Below are positions 17,501 to 25,716 of a stretch of DNA of 64,000 bases, one piece after another. Each line of letters opens with the position of its first letter. Position 1 is the first letter of the stretch. The DNA comes from Desulfobulbaceae bacterium (GTDB taxonomy: Bacteria > Desulfobacterota > Desulfobulbia > Desulfobulbales > Desulfocapsaceae). The translations under genes were made by a program, and so were the position numbers. The stretch is taken from contig JAITSS010000046.1 in assembly GCA_031287565.1 (NCBI GenBank), positions 1-64,000 on the forward strand, written 5' to 3'. The notes beneath the pieces were generated by a model, which ran no database searches, had not been told where the DNA came from, and saw nothing but the letters and a program-made list of their open reading frames with translations.

Positions 17501-18286
17501 ATGATTGATATTTCTTCCGACGGCCACGTCCACACCCGGCTCTGCCACCACGCCGAGGGTGAGATGGAGGAGTACGCGCTGGCGGCGATTGCTCGTGGTC
17601 TTACGGAAATCGTGTTCCTGGAACACCTGGAGGAAGGCGTCAGTTACCGCCAGATCAACTGGCTGACCGAGGAAGATTTTGATTATTACCTGGCCGAGGG
17701 CGGGCGTTTGCAGACGCTGTACGGCGACCGCCTCCGCATCAAGCTGGGCGTTGAAGTCGGCTACAATCCACGGGCGGTTGAAAAAATTAAAGCGCGGCTG
17801 GCGGCGAGAAACTGGGACAGAATCGGAATTTCTTACCACTACATGCCGCTTGACGACAGCGACGAGGATTTGAATATGCTGACCAAAACCGCCGATGTGG
17901 TGGCGCGCGCCGAACGCTACGGCCACGAGCGGATTCTGGAGGCGTATTTCGCGGGCTTGATTGAAGCGGCGCGGTGTTTGCCGGGCACGGTTCTCTGCCA
18001 CCTCGACGCGGCCTTGCGCCACATTGACGGCCTTCGCCTGACCGAAAAGAACCTGGTCGCGATTGACTCGCTGTTGCGCTTAGTGAAAGAAAAGGGCATG
18101 GCGCTGGAAATCAATACCTCCGGCATGGTCATTCGCGGCGAAAACTTCCCCCGCCTGGCGATTGTTCAGAAAGCGCTTGCCCTGGGCATTCCGCTGGTCG
18201 CCGCTTCTGACGCGCACAGCCCAGGGCAGGTTGGCCGCTTTTTTACCGATTTGCCCGCGTTAACCCGGCAAGCGTCTCGCTTATAG
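17501..18286 (+). CDS. PHP-domain histidinol-phosphatase-like protein
   Basis: A 261-residue PHP-family metal-dependent phosphoesterase resembling HisK-type histidinol-phosphatase. Motifs in order are DGHVHTRLCHHAEG (metal site), EIVFLEHLE, LGVEVGYNP, SYHYMPLDD, CHLDAALRH and the closing AASDAHSPGQVG. Enzymes of this kind hydrolyse histidinol phosphate or related monoesters using a trinuclear metal site. No other his gene is nearby, so the substrate is not certain. Its last 44 bases overlap the 3' end of the convergent HEAT/receiver gene. Confidence 0.82.
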   Translation: MIDISSDGHVHTRLCHHAEGEMEEYALAAIARGLTEIVFLEHLEEGVSYRQINWLTEEDFDYYLAEGGRLQTLYGDRLRIKLGVEVGYNPRAVEKIKARLAARNWDRIGISYHYMPLDDSDEDLNMLTKTADVVARAERYGHERILEAYFAGLIEAARCLPGTVLCHLDAALRHIDGLRLTEKNLVAIDSLLRLVKEKGMALEINTSGMVIRGENFPRLAIVQKALALGIPLVAASDAHSPGQVGRFFTDLPALTRQASRL

Positions 18287-19880
18287 CCGCGCCGAGGCTC
18301 TCTTTGTTGAAGGGTTTTTGCAGGATGCGATTCACTCCGGCGGCCTGGGCCGCTTCGTTGTCCGTGGCTTCGTTCTGGGTCGTCACCATGATCACCGGCA
18401 ATTGCTCCGCCGGGTATATCTCGCGGACTTTTTCGGTCAGCCGCACGCCGGTCATCTCCGGCATGTTCAGGTCGGTCAGCACCATCAGCGCTTGTTCCGC
18501 GCGCAGCCAATTCAGCGCCGACACCGGAAATTCAAACAACACCGGCTCATAGCCGAGTTCATACAGCGTCGATTTGTAAATATTCAGAATCATTCTTGAA
18601 TCATCGACAGCCACCACTTTGGGCCGCGCCGCCTGATCGTTTCCGCCAACGATTCGCCGCGCCAGATCGGCCTGACCCGCCTGGTTGAGAAGAGCCGCAT
18701 GCCAATCGCGGACATCACGGTGCGCCCGCAGCAGATAATGCAAGGCCAGGCGGCGGAAGGTTTCGTCAGTGATTAAGCCGAGAAAGAGGCGCCGGGCCTG
18801 GGCGTCGATGATGGTCTTGCTGATCTGCAAGGCCTCGCCCCCCTGGCCAGCTAACAGATTTTTTATGCCGACTAAGAGTCCGGGGGAAAAATTGCGCTCC
18901 GCCGCCCTGGCCGCCGCGATGCAGACATGCTCCTCGCTATCGGTTAAACCAGCGGTCAGGGTATAAGCGCCTTTGCGCACCGGCAACAGGGCCAGCGCCT
19001 CGTAGGCGGCGAAGCGGACATTCGGGTTCGTCGGCAGGCCATCAAGAAGACGGCGGATGGGGTCAATCGCCTGCGCATCGCCGATATCGCCCAACACGTT
19101 CAAGGTATGAATCAGCAGGTCGTCGTGCTGTTCGCGAAGATTGGGCAACAGAAATGGCAAGGCGCTACCGCCAATCCGCGTCAGTTGTTGTTTGGCGAAG
19201 ACACGGGTGTCGGCGAAAGGCGAACGTAGCGCTTCGTTCAGTTGGGCCAGGGATGTATCGTCCTGTATCCTGGCGAAAATCTTGAGAATCAGTAGATCGA
19301 GTTCGTGGTCAGTGCCCATTCGCCTGGCTAATTGCTGGATAGCTGATGGCGTCGCGATGCGGCCCAGCGCTTCAACCGCTTTTAGAATCATCGGGCGATT
19401 GGCGGCGTACAGAAAATCAGTCAGGGTATTCAAGGCCGACTCGTCGCCGATTTCGCCCAAGGCCGCAAGAATAGCCAAAATTTCTTCGTCATCCGGCGAA
19501 TGGGCGAGGGCGTCAAGGAGAATCGGCGCGGCTTTTTTCGCCCGCAATTCCCCGGTCAGGCTGATCAGAGAGCGTCGGCCTTCCAGTTTGGGCAGGGTGA
19601 GAAAATGGGAAAATTGTTCCGGCCAGGACGAAAAAATCGCGGCCAGCATTTCCCGTGTCGGCAAGGCGGCGGCAAGTTCCGGCTGCTCCTTCAGCAGGAT
19701 AAGCAATTGCGGGACGACGAATTCCGGCTGGCCTTTTGACAGGGCGTAGAGGATTTTCCGTTGCCAGCCGTCATCGACCGCCGCCAGTTCCGACAACACC
19801 AGCCGCGCCTTCAGCGCGTCGCCGGTGACGATATTATTGTTGATTTCCTCAAGCATATGCTGAGGATTCGGATCGGCCAT
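18243..19880 (-). CDS. HEAT-repeat protein with C-terminal receiver domain
   Basis: A 545-residue fusion. Residues about 75-400 consist of HEAT/PBS-lyase-like helical repeats (for example DEEILAILAALGEIGDESAL and DDLLIHTLNVLGDIGDAQA). Residues about 420-540 are a CheY-like receiver: KVVAVDDSRMIL with the acidic pocket, phosphoacceptor in MVLTDLNMPEMTG, IMVTTQ and the lysine in LQKPFNK. There is no output domain other than the repeats, which suggests protein-protein signalling. A partner kinase is not in the window. It overlaps the PHP gene tail-to-tail. Confidence 0.85.
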   Translation of the reverse strand: MADPNPQHMLEEINNNIVTGDALKARLVLSELAAVDDGWQRKILYALSKGQPEFVVPQLLILLKEQPELAAALPTREMLAAIFSSWPEQFSHFLTLPKLEGRRSLISLTGELRAKKAAPILLDALAHSPDDEEILAILAALGEIGDESALNTLTDFLYAANRPMILKAVEALGRIATPSAIQQLARRMGTDHELDLLILKIFARIQDDTSLAQLNEALRSPFADTRVFAKQQLTRIGGSALPFLLPNLREQHDDLLIHTLNVLGDIGDAQAIDPIRRLLDGLPTNPNVRFAAYEALALLPVRKGAYTLTAGLTDSEEHVCIAAARAAERNFSPGLLVGIKNLLAGQGGEALQISKTIIDAQARRLFLGLITDETFRRLALHYLLRAHRDVRDWHAALLNQAGQADLARRIVGGNDQAARPKVVAVDDSRMILNIYKSTLYELGYEPVLFEFPVSALNWLRAEQALMVLTDLNMPEMTGVRLTEKVREIYPAEQLPVIMVTTQNEATDNEAAQAAGVNRILQKPFNKESLGAAISETLAGLTRANR

Positions 19881-20199
19881 GTTTCGTTCCTGTCGGCGAA
19901 TTGTTCATCGGTAACGGCGACTAATTTGTCTATGATAGCAGGCCGCCCCGGCCTTTTCAATTTGGCCGCAAAAAGATATTTTATGATAGGCTTTTGCTAC
20001 GGGACGGCGGCGCTTGACACCAGCCAACCGATGGATGCAATATCGCCGCGCTGTTCACCTAGCCGTCGAAACCGCGCGCCGCCGCCTCGCCGCTTTCAGC
20101 GTAGCGTCTGATGATGGATTCGCCGTCTTTGAAGATGTTCGTGAGCAAGCGGGCGGCTTTTGGGGTAAAATGCCCGCGAAAATAATCAGGAGGAAGACG
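19881..20199. other. Intergenic region between divergent genes
   Basis: These 319 bases separate the HEAT/receiver gene from a small plus-strand gene. I find no gene. A TTGACA at 20014-20019 with a weak AT-rich hexamer about 18 bases downstream may be a plus-strand promoter. An AT-rich stretch near 19970-19990 may serve the other direction. Confidence 0.3.
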
Positions 20200-20385
20200 A
20201 TGGATGAAACGGTGGCAAAGAAGGCGGCGCGACAGGCTTTTCCGTACACCTGCAACGATTACCGTGAAGAGATGATTTTGCTTTCAATGCGGCGGAAATT
20301 GCAGGATGGCGGCCTGAATGAGGATGAGCGCCGCCATCTGCGCGAGGAAATCGCCCGCTTGGAAGAGCGGATGGGCATGGTTTGA
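20200..20385 (+). CDS. Small hypothetical protein
   Basis: A 61-residue charged, helical protein. It starts MDETVAKKAARQAFPYTCND and ends with DERRHLREEIARLEERMGMV, which looks like a short coiled-coil helix. A strong AGGAGG ribosome site 7 bases before the ATG supports translation. I do not recognise the family. It converges on the redox-cysteine gene that follows, 12 bases away. Confidence 0.65.
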   Translation: MDETVAKKAARQAFPYTCNDYREEMILLSMRRKLQDGGLNEDERRHLREEIARLEERMGMV

Positions 20386-20397
20386 TGCGACGTTGAT

Positions 20398-20943
20398 TCA
20401 GTCGCGAATGTTTTCGACGTTCTGCCCGAATGGCGCGGCCCCCGCCGTTTCCTGGTCGGCGCAGAGCAATTCAGCGGCGACGCCAGCCGCTTCACCGATA
20501 ATATTGCGACAGTTTATGGCATGGTCGCGGCACAGCCATTGTCCGTCGCGCCATTTAGTAGTCAGATCGCGGCACAGGGTGTGGCCGTATTGTTCCTGAA
20601 TGCGATTGGGTATCTGGTTGAACAGGCGATACAGGCCCGGTCTGCCGTACAGTTGTCGTCCAGCCGCCTTCATCGCTTCTTTTCGGTCTTCGTTTTGTGG
20701 CAATCGTGTCCGCCCGTGGATAGCGCCGACGGCCATAACCGCGCCGGAAATCGCGCCGCAGGTATCGCCGAAAAGACCGATGCCACCGCCAAAACCAGTG
20801 GCCATTTTCAGGCTTTCCGGCGGCAGGCCGACGTCCACCGTGGCCAGCACCGCTTCGAGCACGCATTCGGCGCAGTTATAGCCTTTGGAAAAATTGCCCT
20901 TAGCCCGCTCGCGAATCGCTTCGATTGTTTGTTCTTTTTCCAT
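20398..20943 (-). CDS. C_GCAxxG_C_C-family redox-active protein
   Basis: A 181-residue protein of the C_GCAxxG_C_C family, in which conserved cysteines sit in fixed spacing. Visible are YNCAECVLEAVL, then the GFGGGIGLFGDTCGAISGAVMAVG core, and a C-terminal CRD...WLCRDH...CRNIIG region. Family members are thought to bind a metal or act in redox chemistry, usually in anaerobes, but the reaction is not established. The start at 20943 begins the conserved part (MEKEQTIEAI). It is the only gene in its transcription direction here. Confidence 0.8.
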   Translation of the reverse strand: MEKEQTIEAIRERAKGNFSKGYNCAECVLEAVLATVDVGLPPESLKMATGFGGGIGLFGDTCGAISGAVMAVGAIHGRTRLPQNEDRKEAMKAAGRQLYGRPGLYRLFNQIPNRIQEQYGHTLCRDLTTKWRDGQWLCRDHAINCRNIIGEAAGVAAELLCADQETAGAAPFGQNVENIRD

Positions 20944-21082
20944 GGTTTTCTTTTTCACCCGGTTCAATTGAAAGGAGAGATTTCCGCGCATTGTAGCGGA
21001 TGCGGCCATGAAGCCAAGCTTTATTTGAAACGCGGTTTCTTTTACCGTGGGCCTGCCGCCGCCTCTTCGGCGTCAGCCCTTG

Positions 21083-22390
21083 TCATCGCGGTTTCTTCTT
21101 TTTGCCGCCGCCTTTTTTCCCGACATTCTTTTTGCCGGAGACGGCTTTTGTCGGCGGCTTTTTCGTCCGCGTGACTGCGGTGGGCGCGGTATGCGGCGGC
21201 GCGAACAGGGTGTTTAGCACTTCCTTGCGGCGGTTGCGTTCCTGATTCAGTAAGATGGCGAAGCGGGCCAGACCGCGCGGCGTGTCTTTGTAACCAATCA
21301 AACAATACACCCCGGTCATGGTGCCGGTTTTGACCAGCGCGCCGAATTTTTCCGGCAGCAATTCCTTCCACGGCGCAAAGGCGCGCAGGATGGTCAGCAT
21401 CGCTTTTGGACTGGCGCAGGTGCGCCGCGACAGCCCAGAGCCTTCCTGGATTTGCAGATCGGCGGGGGTAAGACCGAGATATTGATAGGCGGTTGATTCC
21501 AGCAGCATTTTGGCTTTGAACCAATTGGCGGGTCGGCCAAAACGCTCTCCGGCGGCGGCCAGAACCAGTTGATTGGTGACGAAGTTGGTCGAATGTAGGA
21601 GAAACGAGCGCACCATTTCGCGCGAGGTCAGCTCGGAATCGACGGTTAAAATCAGCCTGGAAGTGGCGGCGACCCGACCGCGCCGCGCCGAATTCGCGCA
21701 TTCGATGCCCGCCTGGCGCAAGAGCGTGATCAGCAATTCGGCGCTGTGCCGCAGGGCTGGCGAAACCGTGACCACGCCGCCACTGTAGACATTTACGCGC
21801 TGCGAACCGCCCGGAGCGCTGGCGGCGAGTTCTCTGGTTATTGGCAGAAGCGGTGTGTTGGGATCATCCTGAAAAATCTGTCCCTGGGCGTCTTTACGAA
21901 AGGCCACGGTGTTGAAATTCACCGCCAAAGCGCCGTTGCCGGTATCGTAGGGTTGACGCGAATTTTCCGAGCCGTCGGGCAGTTCCCGCGCCAGGGCGAA
22001 GGCCGAATCGTCGAGAACCAGTTTCGTGACACGGCGCAATCCCTTTTCCCGCAGCCGCGCCGCCGCCTTGGCTAAAACCTCGGAGGTAAGAAAAGGGTCT
22101 CCGCTTCCTTTTATTGTTAATACGCTGGTGTCGGCATTGTAGTAAAATTGGGTGGCGAAGCGAAAATTTTCGCCGAGCGTGCGCAAAATGGTCAGAGCCG
22201 ACAACACCTTGATGGTCGAAGCCGGAACAAAACATTCGTTCGCGCGAAGCGAGGCCACAGTGTGCCCGTTCAGCTCAACCGCATAACCGCCGTAATCAAT
22301 CAATTTGCCGGGATCGGCGGCAAGGCCGGTTTGCGTCGCGACAAATAAAAATAAGAAGAAAAACGCCAGGATAATATGCTGGATGCGCAT
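21083..22390 (-). CDS. dacB: D-alanyl-D-alanine carboxypeptidase/endopeptidase, PBP4 (S13) type
   Basis: A 435-residue periplasmic penicillin-binding protein. A signal peptide covers about residues 1-24 (ILAFFFLFLFVATQTGLA). The three S13 motifs are visible: SxxK as PASTIK, SxN in HSTNFVTN and KTG as VKTGTM. It should trim or cut peptidoglycan crosslinks. The C-terminus ends in an unusual lysine-rich tail (KKNVGKKGGGKKKKPR), possibly binding the anionic wall or membrane. The gene is downstream of trpB2 with a hairpin between them. Confidence 0.9.
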   Translation of the reverse strand: MRIQHIILAFFFLFLFVATQTGLAADPGKLIDYGGYAVELNGHTVASLRANECFVPASTIKVLSALTILRTLGENFRFATQFYYNADTSVLTIKGSGDPFLTSEVLAKAAARLREKGLRRVTKLVLDDSAFALARELPDGSENSRQPYDTGNGALAVNFNTVAFRKDAQGQIFQDDPNTPLLPITRELAASAPGGSQRVNVYSGGVVTVSPALRHSAELLITLLRQAGIECANSARRGRVAATSRLILTVDSELTSREMVRSFLLHSTNFVTNQLVLAAAGERFGRPANWFKAKMLLESTAYQYLGLTPADLQIQEGSGLSRRTCASPKAMLTILRAFAPWKELLPEKFGALVKTGTMTGVYCLIGYKDTPRGLARFAILLNQERNRRKEVLNTLFAPPHTAPTAVTRTKKPPTKAVSGKKNVGKKGGGKKKKPR

Positions 22391-22397
22391 GGGCGGA

Positions 22398-22430
22398 ACC
22401 CCGTCGCGCCGCCGAAACGGGCGACGGGGT
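22398..22430. terminator. Stem-loop between trpB2 and dacB
   Basis: ACCCCGTCGC (22398-22407) pairs perfectly with GCGACGGGGT (22421-22430), giving a 10-bp GC stem with a 13-base loop. It follows the trpB2 stop on the minus strand. There is no T run, so it may be a Rho-dependent or processing hairpin and not a classic terminator. Confidence 0.45.
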
Positions 22431-22445
22431 CAGGATGGGAGGCAA

Positions 22446-23789
22446 TCAGATTTTCGGCAGTTCAGCCAAAGAACGAATCAGGTCCGCTTCCGGATAATCG
22501 AAATCGTGCAGCTCGCCCGCGAAATATTTGTCGTAGGCGGTCATATCCAGCAGACCGTGTCCGGAAAAATTAAAGAGAATGGTCTGTTCTTTTTTCGGGT
22601 CGCGGGTCGCTTCGATGATGGCGGCGCGGATGGCGTGGCAGGTTTCCGGCGCCGGGATGATGCCTTCGGTTCTTGCGAAGAGCACGCCCGCTTCAAAGCA
22701 TTCGAGTTGCCGCACTTTGAGCGGCTCGACAATTCGTTCGCGCACCATCGCCGAAACCATCGGGGCCATGCCGTGGTAACGGAGACCGCCGGCGTGGATA
22801 CCCGGCGGAATGAAGCCGTGGCCTAGCGTATACATATAAAGAAGTGGCGTTGTTTGCGCCACATCGCCGAAATCGTAAGCCAGTTTGCCCATGGTCAGAG
22901 ACGGGCAGGAAGCCGGTTCAACGCCGACGAAGCGAATTTTTTTACCATCGAGATAATCGGGAATGAAAGGCGCGGCCAGCCCGGCGAAGTTTGAGCCGCC
23001 GCCGCAGCAGCCGATAACCACGTCCGCCGATTCCCCGGCGAGCGCCAATTGCTTTTTCGCCTCCAGGCCAATAATCGACTGGTGCACGCAGACGTGGTTC
23101 AGAACCGAACCCAGGGCATATTTGGTGTCCTGGCGGGAGAAGGCGTCTTCCACCGCTTCTGAAATGGCGATGCCCAAAGAACCGGGTGTATCGGGAAATG
23201 CGGCGAGAATATCGCGCCCGGCTTTGGTGTCGGAGCTGGGGCTAGGCACAACCGATGCGCCAAAGGTTTGAATCATCGATTTACGGTAGGGTTTCTGATC
23301 GAACGAAACCCGCACCATGTAGACCTTGCATTCGAGGTTGAATTTGCCGGTGGCAAACGACAGGGCGCAACCCCACTGACCAGCGCCGGTTTCGGTCGAG
23401 AGGCGCTTCACCCCTTCTTTCATGTTGAAAAACGCCTGCGGCACGGCGCTGTTGGCTTTGTGCGAACCCACTGGCGAAACACTTTCGTTTTTGAAAAATA
23501 TTTTCGCTTTGCTGCCTAAAGCCTTTTCAAGATTGGTCGCCCGCGTCAGCGGCGTCGCCCGCCAGATGGCATAAATATCGAGAACTTCCTGGGGAATGTC
23601 TATGAAGCGCTTATCGGACATTTCCTGTTCGAGCAAGCCCATGGGGAATATCGGCGCCAGCTTTTCCGGCCCCATTGGCTGTTTGCTGACGGGATCCAGC
23701 GGTGGATTGATGCCGCCTGGAATATCCACGGCGGCGTTATACCATTGACGCGGAATATCCTCGTCAGCAAGGAGGATTTTTTTGGTCAT
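22446..23789 (-). CDS. TrpB2-type tryptophan synthase beta-like protein
   Basis: A 447-residue PLP enzyme of the TrpB2 group, longer than TrpB1 (about 400). The PLP lysine lies in GSHKANSA and the phosphate loop is [10 protein letters not shown]. The N-terminal [13 protein letters not shown] and the extended [15 protein letters not shown] segment are typical of TrpB2. TrpB2 enzymes condense serine with indole and usually work without TrpA; in some species they salvage indole. No trpA or other trp gene is near, supporting the salvage or stand-alone type. The ATG at 23789 has GAGG upstream. Confidence 0.88.
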   Translation of the reverse strand: MTKKILLADEDIPRQWYNAAVDIPGGINPPLDPVSKQPMGPEKLAPIFPMGLLEQEMSDKRFIDIPQEVLDIYAIWRATPLTRATNLEKALGSKAKIFFKNESVSPVGSHKANSAVPQAFFNMKEGVKRLSTETGAGQWGCALSFATGKFNLECKVYMVRVSFDQKPYRKSMIQTFGASVVPSPSSDTKAGRDILAAFPDTPGSLGIAISEAVEDAFSRQDTKYALGSVLNHVCVHQSIIGLEAKKQLALAGESADVVIGCCGGGSNFAGLAAPFIPDYLDGKKIRFVGVEPASCPSLTMGKLAYDFGDVAQTTPLLYMYTLGHGFIPPGIHAGGLRYHGMAPMVSAMVRERIVEPLKVRQLECFEAGVLFARTEGIIPAPETCHAIRAAIIEATRDPKKEQTILFNFSGHGLLDMTAYDKYFAGELHDFDYPEADLIRSLAELPKI

Positions 23790-23918
23790 TTTGTCTACCT
23801 CGGATAAGAAAAGAACAGACCGAAAACGGCCGGTGCGATACGACGCGCCCGTTCTACCATAGCCGCCTTTTAAGGGCAACGGCCATTGGCCACGGCTGCG
23901 GCGCGGCCAGATTCCCTC

Positions 23919-23947
23919 TTGACAGAAGGCGCCGCGAACGGTAAACA
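23919..23947 (+). promoter_or_regulatory. Sigma-70-type promoter of tRNA-Lys(CTT)
   Basis: TTGACA at 23919-23924 is followed after 17 bases by TAAACA at 23942-23947, placing a start point a few bases before the tRNA. The second tRNA-Lys has the same arrangement, which supports both. Confidence 0.6.
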
Positions 23948-23961
23948 GGCCGCCACAAAAC

Positions 23962-24037
23962 GGGCCGTTAACTCAATCGGTAGAGTGTCTGCCTCTTAAG
24001 CAGAGAGTCGTTGGTTCGATCCCAACACGGCCCACCA
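23962..24037 (+). tRNA. tRNA-Lys (CTT)
   Basis: A 76-base cloverleaf with encoded CCA. The anticodon stem TCTGC/GCAGA encloses the loop CTCTTAA, giving anticodon CTT (reads AAG). The acceptor GGGCCGT pairs with ACGGCCC and the T arm contains GGTTCGATCC. It is the first of three clustered tRNA genes. Confidence 0.95.
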
Positions 24038-24120
24038 AATCAGCTCCGGCCGCCTGGATTTTTCCGATTTGGGGCGTGGACTGAAACGGCAAGCGGGTTC
24101 CGGCCAGTAAAGATTTGTGC

Positions 24121-24149
24121 TTGACAGAGACGCCCGCAAAGAGTAGAAA
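24121..24149 (+). promoter_or_regulatory. Sigma-70-type promoter of tRNA-Lys(TTT)
   Basis: TTGACA at 24121-24126, a 17-base spacer, then TAGAAA at 24144-24149. The spacing and distance to the tRNA (17 bases) are ideal. Confidence 0.65.
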
Positions 24150-24166
24150 ACAAGGTTCCGCTCGAC

Positions 24167-24242
24167 GGGTCGTTAACTCAGTCGGTAGAGTATCTGCCTT
24201 TTAAGCAGAGAGTCGCGCGTTCAAGTCGCGCACGACCCACCA
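24167..24242 (+). tRNA. tRNA-Lys (TTT)
   Basis: A 76-base cloverleaf with encoded CCA. The anticodon stem TCTGC/GCAGA encloses CTTTTAA, giving anticodon TTT (reads AAA/AAG). The acceptor GGGTCGT pairs with ACGACCC. It is closely similar to the upstream tRNA-Lys, suggesting duplication. Confidence 0.95.
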
Positions 24243-24246
24243 TGCA

Positions 24247-24324
24247 GTCCTCATCGTCTAGTCAGGTCCAGGACACCGGCCTTTCACGCCGGCAACACCG
24301 GTTCAAATCCGGTTGGGGACGCCA
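24247..24324 (+). tRNA. tRNA-Glu (TTC)
   Basis: A 78-base cloverleaf with encoded CCA, four bases after the second tRNA-Lys, so co-transcribed with it. The anticodon stem CCGGC/GCCGG encloses CTTTCAC, giving anticodon TTC. The acceptor GTCCTCA pairs with TGGGGAC including one G-T pair. Confidence 0.93.
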
Positions 24325-24332
24325 GTAAAATC

Positions 24333-24366
24333 AAGCACTTACATGAAAATGTGAGTGCTTTTTTCG
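24333..24366 (+). terminator. Rho-independent terminator of the tRNA operon
   Basis: A 12-bp stem starting AAGCACTTACAT closes on a GAAA tetraloop and is followed by TTTTTTC. It lies 8 bases after tRNA-Glu and marks the border to the AT-rich island on the right. Confidence 0.9.
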
Positions 24367-24469
24367 TTGTGGGGCAAATCTGCCCCCACACTCTATGGGC
24401 AAAGTGCGACAGGGAAACTCCGTTTTGATGGATGTGTAGCGCAAACTGTCTGCCAAGTTAGCTGTTAGC

Positions 24470-24664
24470 TTATATAGATATGGCTTCGCCTGTACCAATT
24501 TTGCTGTTGGCCTGTGTTTTACTGTTTCTGACAACCAGCGGCGTACCTGTCATCTCTGCCAATTTACGCGCCTCCTGACCAGATTTGATTAAAGCCGTAG
24601 TGATCTCCTCTATAACTTTGCGCATTTCAGCACTTTGTTCAGGAGTTTCCTGTTGCTTATTCAT
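24470..24664 (-). CDS. Small protein downstream of zeta-like kinase, possible antitoxin
   Basis: A 64-residue, largely helical protein starting MNKQQETPEQSAEMRKVIEE. Its ATG overlaps the end of the kinase gene by 8 bases and has a GGAGG ribosome site inside that gene, so the two are translationally coupled. No domain is recognised. By position it may be the partner (antitoxin) of the kinase, but the order toxin first is less usual and this is only an inference. Confidence 0.6.
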   Translation of the reverse strand: MNKQQETPEQSAEMRKVIEEITTALIKSGQEARKLAEMTGTPLVVRNSKTQANSKIGTGEAISI

Positions 24665-25181
24665 AATTTCCTCCAGATTGCAAATAAACCGGCTGCGTGT
24701 CCGCATTATCAAATAAAAACCAGCCAGTTACTATATTCTTGTATAACTTATTAAAGTTTTCCAGTCCCGCGTCAAATCTCCGGCGGATTACGTCCTCTGG
24801 GATCACGTGACCGCCTTGCGCAACTCTGGCAGCGACACGAGCAATGGCGGTTTCCACATCCGGCAATAGCAGAAAGATCAATCTCACACAGTAACCGGCT
24901 TTCCGCCAAGAGATAATTTTTTTGACGTAGGAGCGCCCGGACAAGGTTGTTTCCAGGCAAAAACTTTCGCCTTGTCCCACCAGCTTGTCAATTTGGCGGA
25001 TCATCAGTTTTCCCGCCTGAACAGCCTCCCTCTCCGGGGCAAAAGGGGAAAGGCCATAGGCAATCATGTCCGCGTTGACATACTGTGTAATATTAACAGT
25101 ACCAGGGATGAAGCTCTTGGCGAAGGTGGTTTTGCCCGCGCCATTTGGCCCGGCTATGATGTAGATGTATTTTTTTGGCAT
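24657..25181 (-). CDS. Zeta-toxin-like P-loop kinase (COG4185-type)
   Basis: A 174-residue P-loop protein. Walker A is GPNGAGKTTFAKSF at about 11-24; NADMIAYGLSPF and FCLETTLSGRSYVKKI follow as in zeta-toxin-like kinases; a basic helix near 135 (VIRRRFDAG) completes the fold. Zeta toxins phosphorylate UDP-N-acetylglucosamine or related sugars; many chromosomal relatives are uncharacterised. It lies in an AT-rich stretch next to tRNA genes together with a small coupled gene and an interrupted nuclease gene, fitting a mobile or defence-type cassette. Confidence 0.75.
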   Translation of the reverse strand: MPKKYIYIIAGPNGAGKTTFAKSFIPGTVNITQYVNADMIAYGLSPFAPEREAVQAGKLMIRQIDKLVGQGESFCLETTLSGRSYVKKIISWRKAGYCVRLIFLLLPDVETAIARVAARVAQGGHVIPEDVIRRRFDAGLENFNKLYKNIVTGWFLFDNADTQPVYLQSGGNYE

Positions 25182-25207
25182 AGGTTCTTCAATCTATTAT
25201 TCATCGG

Positions 25208-25652
25208 TTAAGGTGTTTCCATTTTAACACCGGAACTTGCCAATGCCTGTACTTTAGCCACGCATTTTTCTGGATCACTTTCAATTTCGTAATGCCAAAA
25301 ACGGCATACACGCCAGCCTGCTGATTGAATTTGAAGATCGCGGTAAGTGTCATCAGCTTTGCGACTGCCATCGGGGTTGAGATGATATGCCATGCCATCA
25401 ACTTCAATATCGATTTTTTCATTTTTTAACGCCAAATCCAAATACCGTCCGGCTAAAGGATATTGCGGTATTGGATTTAAGCCTGCCGCCAGTAACGCTC
25501 GATACAGCGTTGCTTCTCCCGGGCAAGGCAAAGATCTTTTATAGTAAACGGCATAAATAATTGTGCTTGAAATATATTTGATGGTATTGCTCCACCAATT
25601 AAATCTCGAAAATGGCACAATTCACAATGTCGTTTACTATAGCTTCACTCAT
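25208..25652 (-). pseudogene. DUF559-type nuclease domain gene interrupted by a MITE-like element
   Basis: The coding part after the insertion encodes a DUF559/VSR-like endonuclease domain: GEATLYRALLAAGLNPIPQ, YLDLALKNEKIDIEVDG, and a closing RDLQIQSAGWRVCRFWHYEI. A 102-bp element (25540-25641) splits its 5' end. With the element and one TA copy removed, the sequence reads ATG AGT GAA GCT AAA AGA TCT TTG, an in-frame start (ATG at 25650-25652) preceded by AAGGA. With the element present, that frame stops after 17 codons; a GTG inside the element could at best start a protein with 26 foreign residues. So the gene is probably inactive or altered. Confidence 0.7.
25540..25641. mobile_element. 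102-bp MITE-like element with 27-bp inverted repeats
   Basis: The left end (25540-25566) and the right end (25615-25641, reversed) match at 22 of 27 positions, with identical outer TATAGTAAACG and inner AATTGTGC. The ends carry TA, as expected for the TA target duplication of IS630/Tc1-mariner elements. The 48-base centre is AT-rich and codes for nothing. Removing one copy restores the reading frame of the flanking nuclease gene, good evidence for a real insertion. The parent transposase is not in the window. Confidence 0.75.
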
Positions 25653-25716
25653 TGTCGCTCATCCTTATGTCTGAGCACAGCTTAAACTGGTGTCTGGAAA
25701 ATGGGGACCACTTTAT

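Noticed and set aside
17147-18022. Reverse frame over the PHP gene and its small upstream neighbour
   Set aside because: The PHP domain on the plus strand is unmistakable, so this is a shadow.
24331-24534. Short reverse frame after the tRNA terminator
   Set aside because: It runs through the terminator hairpin and shows no ribosome site or family.
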